The position numbers and the translations under genes are program-made. A stretch of 64,000 nucleotides of DNA. Origin: JANSYA01 sp965243385. Lineage in GTDB: Bacteria > Spirochaetota > Leptospiria > Leptospirales > Leptonemataceae. Of this stretch, positions 44,671 through 53,275 are shown one piece after another. The stretch is taken from positions 4,030,001 to 4,094,000 of the forward strand of contig CBDEUV010000002.1 of NCBI GenBank assembly GCA_965243385.1. The letters run 5' to 3'. The notes below the pieces were generated by a model. It was not told the origin of the DNA. It did no database searches and saw nothing but the letters and a program-made list of their open reading frames with translations. How positions within the stretch are numbered: the stretch's first letter is position 1; each line of letters opens with the position of its first letter.

Positions 44671-46047
44671 TCAAATAATCTCGAAGTAACGCTGGAGCTC
44701 CCAGTCGGTCACGACCTGAGCGGCCTGTTTGCATTCCCAGAAACGGGTGGCTGTGAAATGTTCCACGAATTCCGCGCCGAAAAGATCGCGTGCAATCGAC
44801 GAATCCTGCATGAGCTTCGCCGAATCGTGCAGATTGTTCGCGAGTCGCGGAGCGTCGGTGACTTCGTAGGCGTTGCCGGAAACAGCTTTGGCGCTTAAGT
44901 CGAGTTTGTTTTCGATTCCGTACAGACCCGCCGCCAGGTACGCGGCTATCGCCAGATACGGGTTGATATCCGCTCCGCCGATGCGGCCTTCGACGCGCGT
45001 ACTCTTTTCCGAACCGCGAATCACCCGCAACGCGGCGGTGCGATTGTCGACGCCCCAGGTGACTGTGGTCGGCGCCCAGAAGCCTTCGACCAGGCGTTTG
45101 TAGCTGTTGACGTTCGGCGCGAGCATGGGCAGAATTTCAGGCAGGCAGTGAATCAAGCCAGCCATGTACTGGCGAAAGGTCGCGCTCATGTTAAAGGGAT
45201 CATTCGGGTCATGAAATGCGCTTTTGGAATCTTCGCCGACCGTCCAGAGGCTCTGGTGCACGTGTCCGCTGGAACCCGGCAGCTCTGTATTCCAGCGCGC
45301 CATAAACGTCGGAATGACGCCGAAGCGATAGGCGATTTCTTTCGCCCCGGTTTTGAATAAAACCGCGCGGTCCGCCGCCTCTAAAGGATCGGCCACGTAG
45401 ATGCCGGCTTCGTATACGCCCGGTCCGGTTTCAGTATGCAGGCCCTCGAGCGGCACGCCGAACTCGCCCAGTTCGTCCATCAGCGTTTTGAAATAAGGCT
45501 GTCCGTAGGTGCTGCGTAACAATGAATAGCCGAACATGCCCGGGGTCATCGACTGTAGATTGCGAAAACCCTTGTCATTCAGGCTCTGGGGCGTCTCGGT
45601 GAAATTGAAGAACTCGAGTTCGATGCCGAACATGGCTTTGTAGCCCAGGCCTTCGGCTTTCTTGATTACGCGTTTGAGCAGCTGGCGCGGACAGACCGCG
45701 AGTCCCTGGCCGTCCGCGTCGCCGAAGTCGGCCAGAAAGAGCGGTGTTTGGTCGTCCCAGGGAATTTTGCGATAGGTGCCTTCGTCCAGCTGCGCTTCCG
45801 AATCCGGATAGCCGGTGTGCCAGCCCGTGAATTTCACGTCATCGTAGCAGACGTCCGCCGAATCCCAGCCGAAGACCACGTTACAAAAACCGAAGCCCTT
45901 ATCCAGAGCGGATAGGAATTTATCCACGTGGATATATTTACCGCGCAGCACGCCGTCGATGTCGGTGATGGCGACTTTGATTTTCTGAGTGCCGGATTTT
46001 TTAATTTCCGCGATCAGCTGATCGCGCGTAAGATTGTGGGTGGCCAT
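44671..46047 (-). CDS. Glutamine synthetase-like gamma-glutamyl amine ligase
   Basis: 458 residues from the ATG at 46047 (MATHNLTRDQLIAEI); the upstream extension is not conserved in character. GS-core motifs: FGIELEFFNF, HTETGPGVYEAGI, GSSGHVHQSLW, VNSYKRLVEGFWAPTTVTWG and NRTAALRVI. Length and these motifs fit PuuA/GlnA4-type gamma-glutamylpolyamine or ethanolamide synthetases rather than GlnA, as does the operon with PuuD, an alcohol dehydrogenase and an aldehyde dehydrogenase. It would attach glutamate to an amine using ATP. Confidence 0.88.
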   Translation of the reverse strand: MATHNLTRDQLIAEIKKSGTQKIKVAITDIDGVLRGKYIHVDKFLSALDKGFGFCNVVFGWDSADVCYDDVKFTGWHTGYPDSEAQLDEGTYRKIPWDDQTPLFLADFGDADGQGLAVCPRQLLKRVIKKAEGLGYKAMFGIELEFFNFTETPQSLNDKGFRNLQSMTPGMFGYSLLRSTYGQPYFKTLMDELGEFGVPLEGLHTETGPGVYEAGIYVADPLEAADRAVLFKTGAKEIAYRFGVIPTFMARWNTELPGSSGHVHQSLWTVGEDSKSAFHDPNDPFNMSATFRQYMAGLIHCLPEILPMLAPNVNSYKRLVEGFWAPTTVTWGVDNRTAALRVIRGSEKSTRVEGRIGGADINPYLAIAAYLAAGLYGIENKLDLSAKAVSGNAYEVTDAPRLANNLHDSAKLMQDSSIARDLFGAEFVEHFTATRFWECKQAAQVVTDWELQRYFEII

Positions 46048-46210
46048 GGGCTTCGCTCTGCTTCGATTGATTTCGCAGTCGTTTCGAATCGAATTCGGAA
46101 ATCCTCCGGGATGGTCCGGAAATATCCAATAAAACGCTTCGAATGCAACCAGACCCGGAGTCCCTGAATCCGGAAGATCTGACCATCTTTTTTTGCCCGG
46201 GAGGAGCGAT

Positions 46211-47053
46211 CTAATCCTGAACGATTCTGTCGCGCCGTCGCTCCTGAAATTCCAGGAAAACGTCACGGATTTGATCCGGCACGTCGGTCATGATCCCGTC
46301 TGCGCCGAGTTCGAGCATGCGGCGCGCCTCTTCCGGGTCGTTCACGACCCAGTAATCCAGTCGCAGACCGGCCATATGCGCCCGGCGGATCAGGCGCGGT
46401 CCGTCGAAGCGCACGCGCCGGCCGATCCAGCGGCGGAGGCCGCGGCCGCCTTCCCCGTGCAGAGGCAGCTGCAGGGCGTTCCCTGCGATGAATTTGCGCC
46501 GGAGCAAAAACTCCGGCAAAAACCGCAGGCGCATCAAATCCTGAACTGAAACGCCGGTTTCGCCCGGGTAATCCAGCTGCCGCACATGATGGATGACCTC
46601 CGCGTCGAAGCTGTTTAAGACGACCCGTTCTCGGGCGTCGCGCTCTGCGATCAGGTCCAGCACATCGCGCACAACTTCCAGGTCGTGCTGTTTGATGTCG
46701 ACGTTGATGACAGTATTCGGAAAGCTTTCCAGCACATCGCGAAAGAGCGGCGCCTGATAGCTGCGTTTCAATTCGCCGAATAAAAAGCCGCGCCCCACGT
46801 CCCAGCTTTGAATTTCCGCGCACGTGCATTCGGCGACCCGGCGATCGACGCCGGCCATGCGTAGCCCGGTCGCGTCGTGATGTACGATAATCTCGCCGTC
46901 CGCGGTGCGGTGCACGTCCATTTCAAGATGCGTTGCGCCGTCCTTGAGCGCGCGTTCGAAGGCGGGCATGGTGTTTTCGGGATGCACGCGATTCGCGCCG
47001 CGATGGGCGTACAGCCGCAGATCCCGGCCTGTGGGAGTGTTGGCGTCGTTCAT
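46211..47053 (-). CDS. Glycerophosphodiester phosphodiesterase
   Basis: 280 residues from the ATG at 47053 (MNDANTPTGRDLRLYAHRG); an in-frame ATG at 47134 would add 27 residues of poor coding character. GDPD motifs: AHRGANRVHPENT, EMDVHRTADGEIIVHHD, INVDIK, and a C-terminal YWVVNDPEEARRMLELGADGIMTDVP. It cleaves glycerophosphodiesters from phospholipid turnover to glycerol-3-phosphate. No signal peptide is seen, so it is probably cytoplasmic. Confidence 0.9.
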   Translation of the reverse strand: MNDANTPTGRDLRLYAHRGANRVHPENTMPAFERALKDGATHLEMDVHRTADGEIIVHHDATGLRMAGVDRRVAECTCAEIQSWDVGRGFLFGELKRSYQAPLFRDVLESFPNTVINVDIKQHDLEVVRDVLDLIAERDARERVVLNSFDAEVIHHVRQLDYPGETGVSVQDLMRLRFLPEFLLRRKFIAGNALQLPLHGEGGRGLRRWIGRRVRFDGPRLIRRAHMAGLRLDYWVVNDPEEARRMLELGADGIMTDVPDQIRDVFLEFQERRRDRIVQD

Positions 47054-47333
47054 GGTTTGAGAATTCGAAGCTTCGCCCGGAGCGGCGTCTTTGTTAAGCG
47101 TGCGCAATTCTTTCGAAGTCCGGCGACAGGTCATGAAAAAAACGAAAGATGAGTGAAGATTTGTGCAATCGTTTTCGTCGAATTTCTGGTTTGGCCTTCC
47201 AGACCCCCCGTGATCGAGAGGGGCCCGCCGATAGCTGGCCGCGTAGATGAATTCCGTCTGGATTCATTGGCCGCAGCGTCCGGTCGGACCTATACGACGC
47301 GTATCAGATTGGATCTTATTGAGGGGTTGATTT

Positions 47334-48734
47334 ATGAACACAACGGATAAAGAATACCGCGTGCAGAATTACGTACGCACGCGCAAGAAGCTGAGCGGAT
47401 GGATTTTCGAAACGGCGCTGCCGAACGAATACCTGGTCCAGATCGGCACCGGAAAGCCGAAACCCATTCTGGGCGGCCGCAAGCTGCGTTTCTTCGGCAT
47501 GCGGCGCTATCTGCGCATTCCGGCTTCGGTCCAGACTCTCGAATTCGCGACTGATAATGCGAATATTCATTTTCAGGGACTCGGCATCGAAGGTTTCGCC
47601 GCCTGGCAGATCGACGCGCAGGATCCGGTGAAAGCGCTGACCACGCTCGATCTCTTCGACGAAAACGATCCCATGAGCCGCACGAATCACGAACTGCGCA
47701 CGATCTGCGTCGAAGCGGTACGTCATGTAATTGCGAATATGACCATCGAAGACGCGCATCGCAAGAAAGAAGAGATCGCCCTCGAACTCAAGCGTCAGCT
47801 GCAGCAGGTCGAAGATCGCTGGGGCATCGTCTTTCATCAGGTCGGCATTCGCCACGTGCGAGTCATGTCCGAGTCGGTCTTTCACGATCTGCAGGCGAAA
47901 TATCGCAACGAATTGCGCCTGGAATCGGAACGCACGGAGCTGCAGACTAATCGCCAGATCGAACAGGAAAAGAATGTGGTGCGCGAAAGCACCGAGATGG
48001 AGCGATTGTCGACGGATCACAAATTGCACACGGCCACCCAGGAACAACAGACTCTGCTGGAACAGCGCCGCTTGACGGACGAGCAAAAACTACAGATCAA
48101 AAAGCAGGAGCACGACGTTGAAATCCGCGAAACGAATCTGGAAAACGAACAGCGGATTCAAATGGCGATGCAGGAAAACAAAACCGCCGTGCGCCAGACG
48201 CAACTGGCCGACGAGCAACGGATCAAGCTGGCCGAGCAGGAAAACGAGAGCGAATTGCACCGCAAAGATCTGGAAGGTCGCCGCGAAACCGCCGAGCTCG
48301 AACACGAAGTCGAGCAGCGTCGCCTCGAACTCGAGACGGAACGCAAACGCGAGCTTGAGTTGAATCTCAAACGGCTCGAGGTCGAAGCCCGCGGGCTGGA
48401 GCAAAAGATCGAGATGATGCGTCTGGAACAGGAGCGCGCCAGCCGTGAAATCAGCCAGGTCTTCAGCGAAGGATTCCTGCAGGCGAAGGCCATCGAAGCG
48501 CTGCCGAAAGTGGCCCAGGAAATGAAAGTGGATCGTTATACGATCTTCGACAGTTCCGGCGGCGGAAACGGGGGCGGGGTGTCGCCGCTCGGTCGCATGG
48601 TTCAGGAAGTGGTTTCGATTCTCGGCGATAGCGAATTCGCCGGGCTATTCCAGGCCATGCAGGGCAAGACTGCAGGCGCCGGTGAGCCTTCCGCTGCAAA
48701 GAGCACGGATTTCCGGGAACCCGCTGAAGACTGA
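47334..48734 (+). CDS. SPFH/band-7 domain protein with long coiled coil, no membrane anchor
   Basis: 466 residues. Residues ~20-200 form an SPFH-like domain (LPNEYLVQIGTGKPKPILGG, IRHVRVMSESVFHDLQ). Residues ~195-400 are an almost unbroken Glu/Gln/Arg coiled coil in ~20-residue periods (TNLENEQRIQM, TQLADEQRIKLAEQENE). A Gly-rich hinge and a short tail follow. It is flotillin-like but has no hydrophobic hairpin, so membrane contact would need a partner. GAGGGG lies 7 nt before the ATG. A strong terminator follows. Confidence 0.82.
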   Translation: MNTTDKEYRVQNYVRTRKKLSGWIFETALPNEYLVQIGTGKPKPILGGRKLRFFGMRRYLRIPASVQTLEFATDNANIHFQGLGIEGFAAWQIDAQDPVKALTTLDLFDENDPMSRTNHELRTICVEAVRHVIANMTIEDAHRKKEEIALELKRQLQQVEDRWGIVFHQVGIRHVRVMSESVFHDLQAKYRNELRLESERTELQTNRQIEQEKNVVRESTEMERLSTDHKLHTATQEQQTLLEQRRLTDEQKLQIKKQEHDVEIRETNLENEQRIQMAMQENKTAVRQTQLADEQRIKLAEQENESELHRKDLEGRRETAELEHEVEQRRLELETERKRELELNLKRLEVEARGLEQKIEMMRLEQERASREISQVFSEGFLQAKAIEALPKVAQEMKVDRYTIFDSSGGGNGGGVSPLGRMVQEVVSILGDSEFAGLFQAMQGKTAGAGEPSAAKSTDFREPAED

Positions 48735-48760
48735 GGTCGACTCCGTTTCGCCGGCAATTG

Positions 48761-48795
48761 CCGCGCCGCTCTTATTCGGGCGGCGCGGTTTTTTA
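48761..48795 (+). terminator. Strong intrinsic terminator after the SPFH gene
   Basis: CCGCGCCGC (48761-48769) pairs perfectly with GCGGCGCGG (48780-48788), followed by six T residues. The 168-bp repeat element begins one base after the T run. Confidence 0.92.
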
Positions 48796-48963
48796 GCCAC
48801 GGATTGCACGGATTTCACGGATAGGATTCTGGTTTTGCGCTTCTTTGATTGTGAATGGAATTCAAGTTCTGCGCATTGGCCGACCTTAAGAACTCCAGTT
48901 ATCAGCCAGTACCGCTAAGCTCCATCTTTCCGAAAAATCCGTGCCATCGGTGTCATCCGTGGC
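48796..48963. mobile_element. MITE-like 168-bp element, copy 1
   Basis: The left end is three 9-mers of form NNCACGGAT (GCCACGGAT, TGCACGGAT, TTCACGGAT). The right end is their inverted counterpart, ending ATCCGTGGC. The centre is non-coding. A near-identical copy starts 260 bp further on; similarity runs on to about 48984. It lies directly against the SPFH terminator. No transposase is present. Confidence 0.75.
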
Positions 48964-49055
48964 CAACTCTTCTTTCGCAGTTCAGCGAATATCATGCGGG
49001 AACGGTCTGCGTCATTCGCGCAGAATACCTGACTGCAATCAAGGCGAATCAATCT

Positions 49056-49223
49056 GCCACGGATTGCACGGATGTCACGGATGGGATTCTGGTTTTGTGC
49101 TCCTTTGCTTGCGAATGGAATTCAAAACCTGCGCATTGGCCGACCTTAAAATCTCCAGTTATCAGCCAGTACCACTAAGCTCCGGCTTTCCGAAAAATCC
49201 GTGCCATCGGTGTCATCCGTGGC
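49056..49223. mobile_element. MITE-like 168-bp element, copy 2
   Basis: Same length, orientation and ends as copy 1, with roughly one base in ten different and no gaps. Similarity continues into TCTTTCGCAGTTCA to about 49244. The two copies fill most of the 554-bp gap between the SPFH gene and the ceramidase-like gene. Confidence 0.75.
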
Positions 49224-49288
49224 CAACTCTTCTTTCGCAGTTCAAAGAATTTCGTTCAGAAACTGGCCGTTCCGTTCGCGTTTCACCA

Positions 49289-50059
49289 TTAACGCGCCAC
49301 CCGCATCGCCAGCGAATAAAAACGCGCAATCGGATAAATCGAAAGGGCGCTGAAGACGTGCCAGAGCGCGTGGCCCTGCCAGAAATGATCTTCCGGATCG
49401 CACCAGATCCGTTGATTGTCTGCGATCGAAAACGAGATCGCGATCGCCATCATGCCCAGCCCGAGCCAGAACCAACGGTAGCGTCCGTCGCCGGCCGGCG
49501 TTCCCATCAGGTCGCGCGTGCCGTAGACGGGATGCGATCGCCGCAAAACGAAAACCAGCGCTTCGCTCACGAGAATCGCCAGTACGTTCCAGGTGATGAT
49601 GGCCTGAATCGGAATATCCCAGGCCGGCACCGTAAACAGCAGCCAGTGATTGCCCGCGATCAGGAGGCCGTACATGAGCGTGTGGCCGCGCACAGTCGAA
49701 ACGACGCCCAGCCGCCTGAGATTCCAGGCGATTAAGAGCGACATATAAAAGAACATGCCGAAGAAATCGAAGAGCTGACTGATGTAATTATTCGTAGCGT
49801 GATAGATCAGCGAAAGCGCGCCCATCAGAAATACGACGATCCCGAGTTCGCGTAGCTGATAGCCGGGACGCAGGCCGCTCGCGCGGTAGCGCCAGGCCAC
49901 GATGACCGCGACGATCAAATAGGCGACGTTGCTCCAGGTGTTCGCCGGCTCTTCGACGTAGCCGCACAGGCGCTCTTCGCACCACTTGATATTGGGCGGA
50001 CCGTAGGTTTCGCGGTACTCGTCGTACGGGCAGGCTTCTACGGGAAATTCACCAGACAT
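49289..50059 (-). CDS. Ceramidase-like integral membrane hydrolase (CREST superfamily)
   Basis: 256 residues from the ATG at 50059 (MSGEFPVEACPYDEYRETYG). About seven transmembrane helices. The N-terminal KWCEERLCGYVEEPANTWSNVAYL, a Ser/Asn-bearing first helix, LIYHATNN, QLFDFFGMFF and the C-terminal WQGHALWHVFSA supply the Ser, Asp and three His that define zinc-dependent alkaline ceramidases and related CREST hydrolases. It may cleave an amide-linked membrane lipid. The substrate is unproven. Confidence 0.72.
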   Translation of the reverse strand: MSGEFPVEACPYDEYRETYGPPNIKWCEERLCGYVEEPANTWSNVAYLIVAVIVAWRYRASGLRPGYQLRELGIVVFLMGALSLIYHATNNYISQLFDFFGMFFYMSLLIAWNLRRLGVVSTVRGHTLMYGLLIAGNHWLLFTVPAWDIPIQAIITWNVLAILVSEALVFVLRRSHPVYGTRDLMGTPAGDGRYRWFWLGLGMMAIAISFSIADNQRIWCDPEDHFWQGHALWHVFSALSIYPIARFYSLAMRVAR

Positions 50060-50120
50060 GAACAATATCTGAGCGCGGCGAAGGGGAAGTGCAAGCAGAA
50101 TTGTCGTTCCGCGCGGACAC

Positions 50121-50152
50121 AAAAAAGGGGAAGCTCAATGGCTTCCCCTTTC
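50121..50152 (-). terminator. Bidirectional intrinsic terminator after the thiolase gene
   Basis: AAAGGGGAAGC-CATTGA-GCTTCCCCTTT, read on the minus strand, is an 11-bp perfect stem followed by TTT. It lies 47 nt past the thiolase stop. A-rich sequence on the other side makes it usable in both directions. Confidence 0.9.
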
Positions 50153-50198
50153 GTTTCGAATACCAGCGGCCGATTCGCATCGGCCATCTGATATGCTC

Positions 50199-51470
50199 TT
50201 ATTCCTGGCCTATTACGAAGGTCATGTTCGTCGTTGCGCTGCCGCCGATGTTGAGCATGATCCCGTTCTTCGAGCCTTCCACCTGGTAACCGCCCGCCTG
50301 GTCGGTGACCTGCTTGTGGATGTCGAGGGCCATGCGCACGCCGGAGGCGCCGACGGGGTGACCCGCGCCGATCAGGCCGCCGCTCGGGTTGATCGGCTTC
50401 TTGCCGCTGCGGTCGATCGTACCTTCTTCGATCGCTTTGTATTCTTCGCCCGGACCGGTGATGCCGAAAGCGGAGATCGCCGCGTACTCGCTCGAAGTGA
50501 AGCAGTCGTGAGTTTCAATCACATCGATCTGATCGATATCGAGGCCCGCGCGGCCGTAGGCGTCTTTCACCGCCTGGCGGGTCCAGGGCAGGATGTACTC
50601 GTCGTCTTTTGATTCGGCGACTTTATTCACGAACTGCATGGGCGCCACGCGATGGCCCCAGCCTTTCAGTACGGACATGTCCTTGAGTTTCTTGCCGGAC
50701 TTCTGCGCGAATTCTTTCGCGTACTCCGGATTCGCGATTACCAGCAGCGCCGCGCCGTCGGTGACCTGCGAACAGTCGGTGATGGCCAGACGGCCGCCGA
50801 CCGCCATGTTGTAATCGCCGCCGCGGGTATTGGCGTGTTCTTTGTTCATGAACCAGGAGCGGGTTTGCGCCTGCGGGTTGGTCTTCGCGTTGTCGTAGTT
50901 GATGCGCGAGATTTCGGCGAAGCCCTGCATGATGCGATCTTCTTTCACGCCGCTATTACGCTCGACGATGACGTCGGCCAGCTTACCGAATAATTTCGGG
51001 AACGGGAACTCGATGCCCTTCGCTTCTTTTTCGTAATAAGCCGCCGTGCCCAGGAAGTCGCCGCCGACCGCGGAGTTGACGGTCTTCATTACTTCCAGAC
51101 CGACGATGATGCAAACGTCGTAGTCTCCGGCGCGGATTTTGGTACCGGCCGCGTCGAGTGCAACGGAACCCGAGGCGCAGGCCGCTTCGTAGCGCGCGCC
51201 GGGAACGCCGTAAAACGCGGGATGCACTTCGGTCAGAAACGCGCCCAGGTGACCCTGGTTGGCGTACTGTTCGGCGTCGAAATTACCGACGAATACGCCG
51301 ATGCGGTTTTCTTTGTTCAGGCGCTTGATCTCATCGTACGTGAGACCGACCGCCGCCAGGCCGTCTTCGACGATTTCCCGAAACATTGAAACGAAGGTCT
51401 TGCCTTCTTTCGTCCAGTTGCGCTGAAAATCGGTCTGCGCTCCGCCCAGGATGTAAGGTTTGATGCTCAT
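50199..51470 (-). CDS. Thiolase-family acetyl-CoA acetyltransferase
   Basis: 423 residues. The nucleophile Cys lies in YEAACASGSVALDAAG, the first His region in ETHDCFTSSEYAAI and the C-terminal His in GGLIGAGHPVGASGVR. The second conserved Cys of classical thiolases is replaced by the LNIGGSATTN segment, as in SCP-2-type thiolases. It probably acts in fatty acid or sterol-like beta-oxidation or ketone synthesis. It stands alone between terminators. Confidence 0.9.
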   Translation of the reverse strand: MSIKPYILGGAQTDFQRNWTKEGKTFVSMFREIVEDGLAAVGLTYDEIKRLNKENRIGVFVGNFDAEQYANQGHLGAFLTEVHPAFYGVPGARYEAACASGSVALDAAGTKIRAGDYDVCIIVGLEVMKTVNSAVGGDFLGTAAYYEKEAKGIEFPFPKLFGKLADVIVERNSGVKEDRIMQGFAEISRINYDNAKTNPQAQTRSWFMNKEHANTRGGDYNMAVGGRLAITDCSQVTDGAALLVIANPEYAKEFAQKSGKKLKDMSVLKGWGHRVAPMQFVNKVAESKDDEYILPWTRQAVKDAYGRAGLDIDQIDVIETHDCFTSSEYAAISAFGITGPGEEYKAIEEGTIDRSGKKPINPSGGLIGAGHPVGASGVRMALDIHKQVTDQAGGYQVEGSKNGIMLNIGGSATTNMTFVIGQE

Positions 51471-51958
51471 AATTGCCTCTCCGGTATCAGGGAACGAAAA
51501 CGAAACCGCAGCAGGCGTCCGTAGCGCACTGGCGCTGGCTTTCGAATCGAACTCTATCGCACTCTATTATAGATGAAAATCCGCCGGATTCGTTACGAAG
51601 AACTGTGGATTCTGCCTGTGCGGACTCCGAGAACTGCGCCGAATTTGCGGGATGTCAGGCTAATTTCAGCGGGTCCGGGGGCAATCAAATTCTCCGGGCT
51701 ATTGTCTCTGAGTGGGTTATACGCCCGTATATCAGGGAAATCACAAAGAAAACGGCGGGGCTCTTGAGAGTCCCCGCCGCCGGAAATACGCTTTCCTTGA
51801 ATCAACGGCTATACGGTTGCAATGGGCGTACCGGGGGCCCGAGCCTTCAGAGGGTCCGGCTGCGGGATTCGATTGCGGCCCGCCTGACAGAAAGGCAGCG
51901 GTCCGCCATTCCGGCGGAATTGTTTTGACGGGCTCCCCGGCGCCCGGGCCGATGATTC
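51471..51958. other. 488-bp gene-free interval upstream of the thiolase gene
   Basis: No convincing coding frame on either strand. It contains several GC-rich dyads (TCCGCC/GGCGGA at ~51911-51927) and one strong hairpin that is a terminator on the minus strand but has no gene before it. It could be a long structured leader of the thiolase gene or encode a small RNA. No tRNA, RNase P, tmRNA or known riboswitch core was recognised. Confidence 0.5.
51741..51779 (-). terminator. Intrinsic terminator facing left, with no gene before it
   Basis: CGGCGGGG plus CTCT pairs with AGAG-(T)-CCCCGCCG around a TG loop: a 12-bp stem with one bulge (51753-51779). On the minus strand it is followed by TTTTCTTTG. 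The start of the thiolase gene lies 270 nt beyond; the gene on its other side is on the plus strand. Confidence 0.75.
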
Positions 51959-53194
51959 GTGGTTCAAGCGGTGATTTCAGACAACAATTGCGCCGGAACA
52001 CGCCGGGCACGGCTGATCCGGCGTGCGCTGATGTTGATCAGTCTGGCCGCCCCCCTGGCCTGCGGGCCCGTCGCTGAATCCCTGCTGGCCGAAGCCCGGG
52101 ATCCCGCCCGTCTGCCGGTCGAACTCCGGGTGGCCGATACGCATGCGGCTTTGTTCGCGCCGCTCGCCGGCCGGCAATCGTTTGCGCGCGGCGAACTTGA
52201 CGGTGTATTCGACGGGATGCTGAAGCACGGCGACGATTACTGCGCGATGTTGTATCGCCAGCGCAAATTCCAGCGAGCCGCAGCCGAAGAATTTATACGT
52301 GCGGATCGCCTGGCCGAATTCCGGGCTTCGCATAAATCAAGCTACGTCAGTAAGCTCATCGCGGGCTGTTTCAATTTTTTTATTATGAACGACATCCGGC
52401 CGTTTCTCGATTTCGAGCTGGCCCGATCGCTCTATTCCGGACACGAATACGACTGCTACAGCGTCGGATTCATGCAGCCCTATATCATGCACAATATACT
52501 CGGCTGCGATACGCTGCAGATGCTCGACATCGATTGGCGCATTCACGCCGCGCACTGGCAGATGTTACGCATGTACGGCGAAGGCGCTTTCGCGGATCGC
52601 AAACAGGCGCTGCAGGCCATTCAGCGATTGGAGCTGGGCTGGATCGCGTTTGCGGGTCCGTTGATCCGTCGCAATCCGGTCAGCCTCGCCACATTGTGTC
52701 GCCGCAATCAGGATCTGTGTCTGGATCATCTCGTGCGCTTTCAGGCGGGAGTGCGTTCGCTGGGCGGAGTGCGTCTGGATCTGGCGGCGTTACACGACGG
52801 GGAGTTCCGGCGGAGCGACGACTTTCGCGGGAGCGATGATACGGGCCGGGAGAAACTAAAGGTGCTCTATCTGAGCAATGCGATCGAAGGCGTGTATACA
52901 ACCCGCGCCCAGTTCGACCTCCTGCTGGCGCGGGTGGCGGGAACCCTGCCCGATAACGGCCGCGCGATTTATATCTATCACGCGGCTGGGACGCGAGCCC
53001 TCGGTTTCTACGAACAGCGCCGGACCGACGCGACCGTGGCGGGCTATGAAATCAAAACCGTGTGTAAAGATCAATATCGCCGGCGCGACGCGAAGAACGA
53101 GCTGGAAAGCTACGTCACCCATTTCGAGAAGATCAGCCCGACCAAACGCCCCGGCAGCTGCCAGGCCGCTCTGCGTCGTGCGAAGCTGATTTAG
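51959..53194 (+). CDS. Large lipoprotein, possible methyltransferase-like fold
   Basis: 411 residues from a GTG at 51959; another in-frame GTG at 51971 is possible. Basic residues and LMLISLAAPLAC give a lipoprotein signal with Pro at -3 of the Cys. The mature protein has LGCDTLQMLDIDWRIHAAHW and KVLYLSNAIEGVYT, which loosely recall the SAM-pocket segments of class I methyltransferases such as DUF3419 enzymes. No clear GxGxG is present, so enzyme function is doubtful. I do not recognise a family. Confidence 0.65.
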   Translation: MVQAVISDNNCAGTRRARLIRRALMLISLAAPLACGPVAESLLAEARDPARLPVELRVADTHAALFAPLAGRQSFARGELDGVFDGMLKHGDDYCAMLYRQRKFQRAAAEEFIRADRLAEFRASHKSSYVSKLIAGCFNFFIMNDIRPFLDFELARSLYSGHEYDCYSVGFMQPYIMHNILGCDTLQMLDIDWRIHAAHWQMLRMYGEGAFADRKQALQAIQRLELGWIAFAGPLIRRNPVSLATLCRRNQDLCLDHLVRFQAGVRSLGGVRLDLAALHDGEFRRSDDFRGSDDTGREKLKVLYLSNAIEGVYTTRAQFDLLLARVAGTLPDNGRAIYIYHAAGTRALGFYEQRRTDATVAGYEIKTVCKDQYRRRDAKNELESYVTHFEKISPTKRPGSCQAALRRAKLI

Positions 53195-53275
53195 TTTCAG
53201 TCGGAGCGTATAGACCGCGCGCGATCCGTGCGCGTCCTCATTTCGCAACCGCAGGCGAAGCGGCGTACCGCTCAT

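Noticed and set aside
47316..48086. 256-codon minus-strand frame
   Set aside because: It mirrors the SPFH coiled-coil gene; its Phe/Leu/Gln richness reflects the complement of Glu/Lys codons.
51863..51895. tRNA-like T-arm (GGGATTCGATT)
   Set aside because: No acceptor stem, D-arm or anticodon arm can be placed at the right distances.
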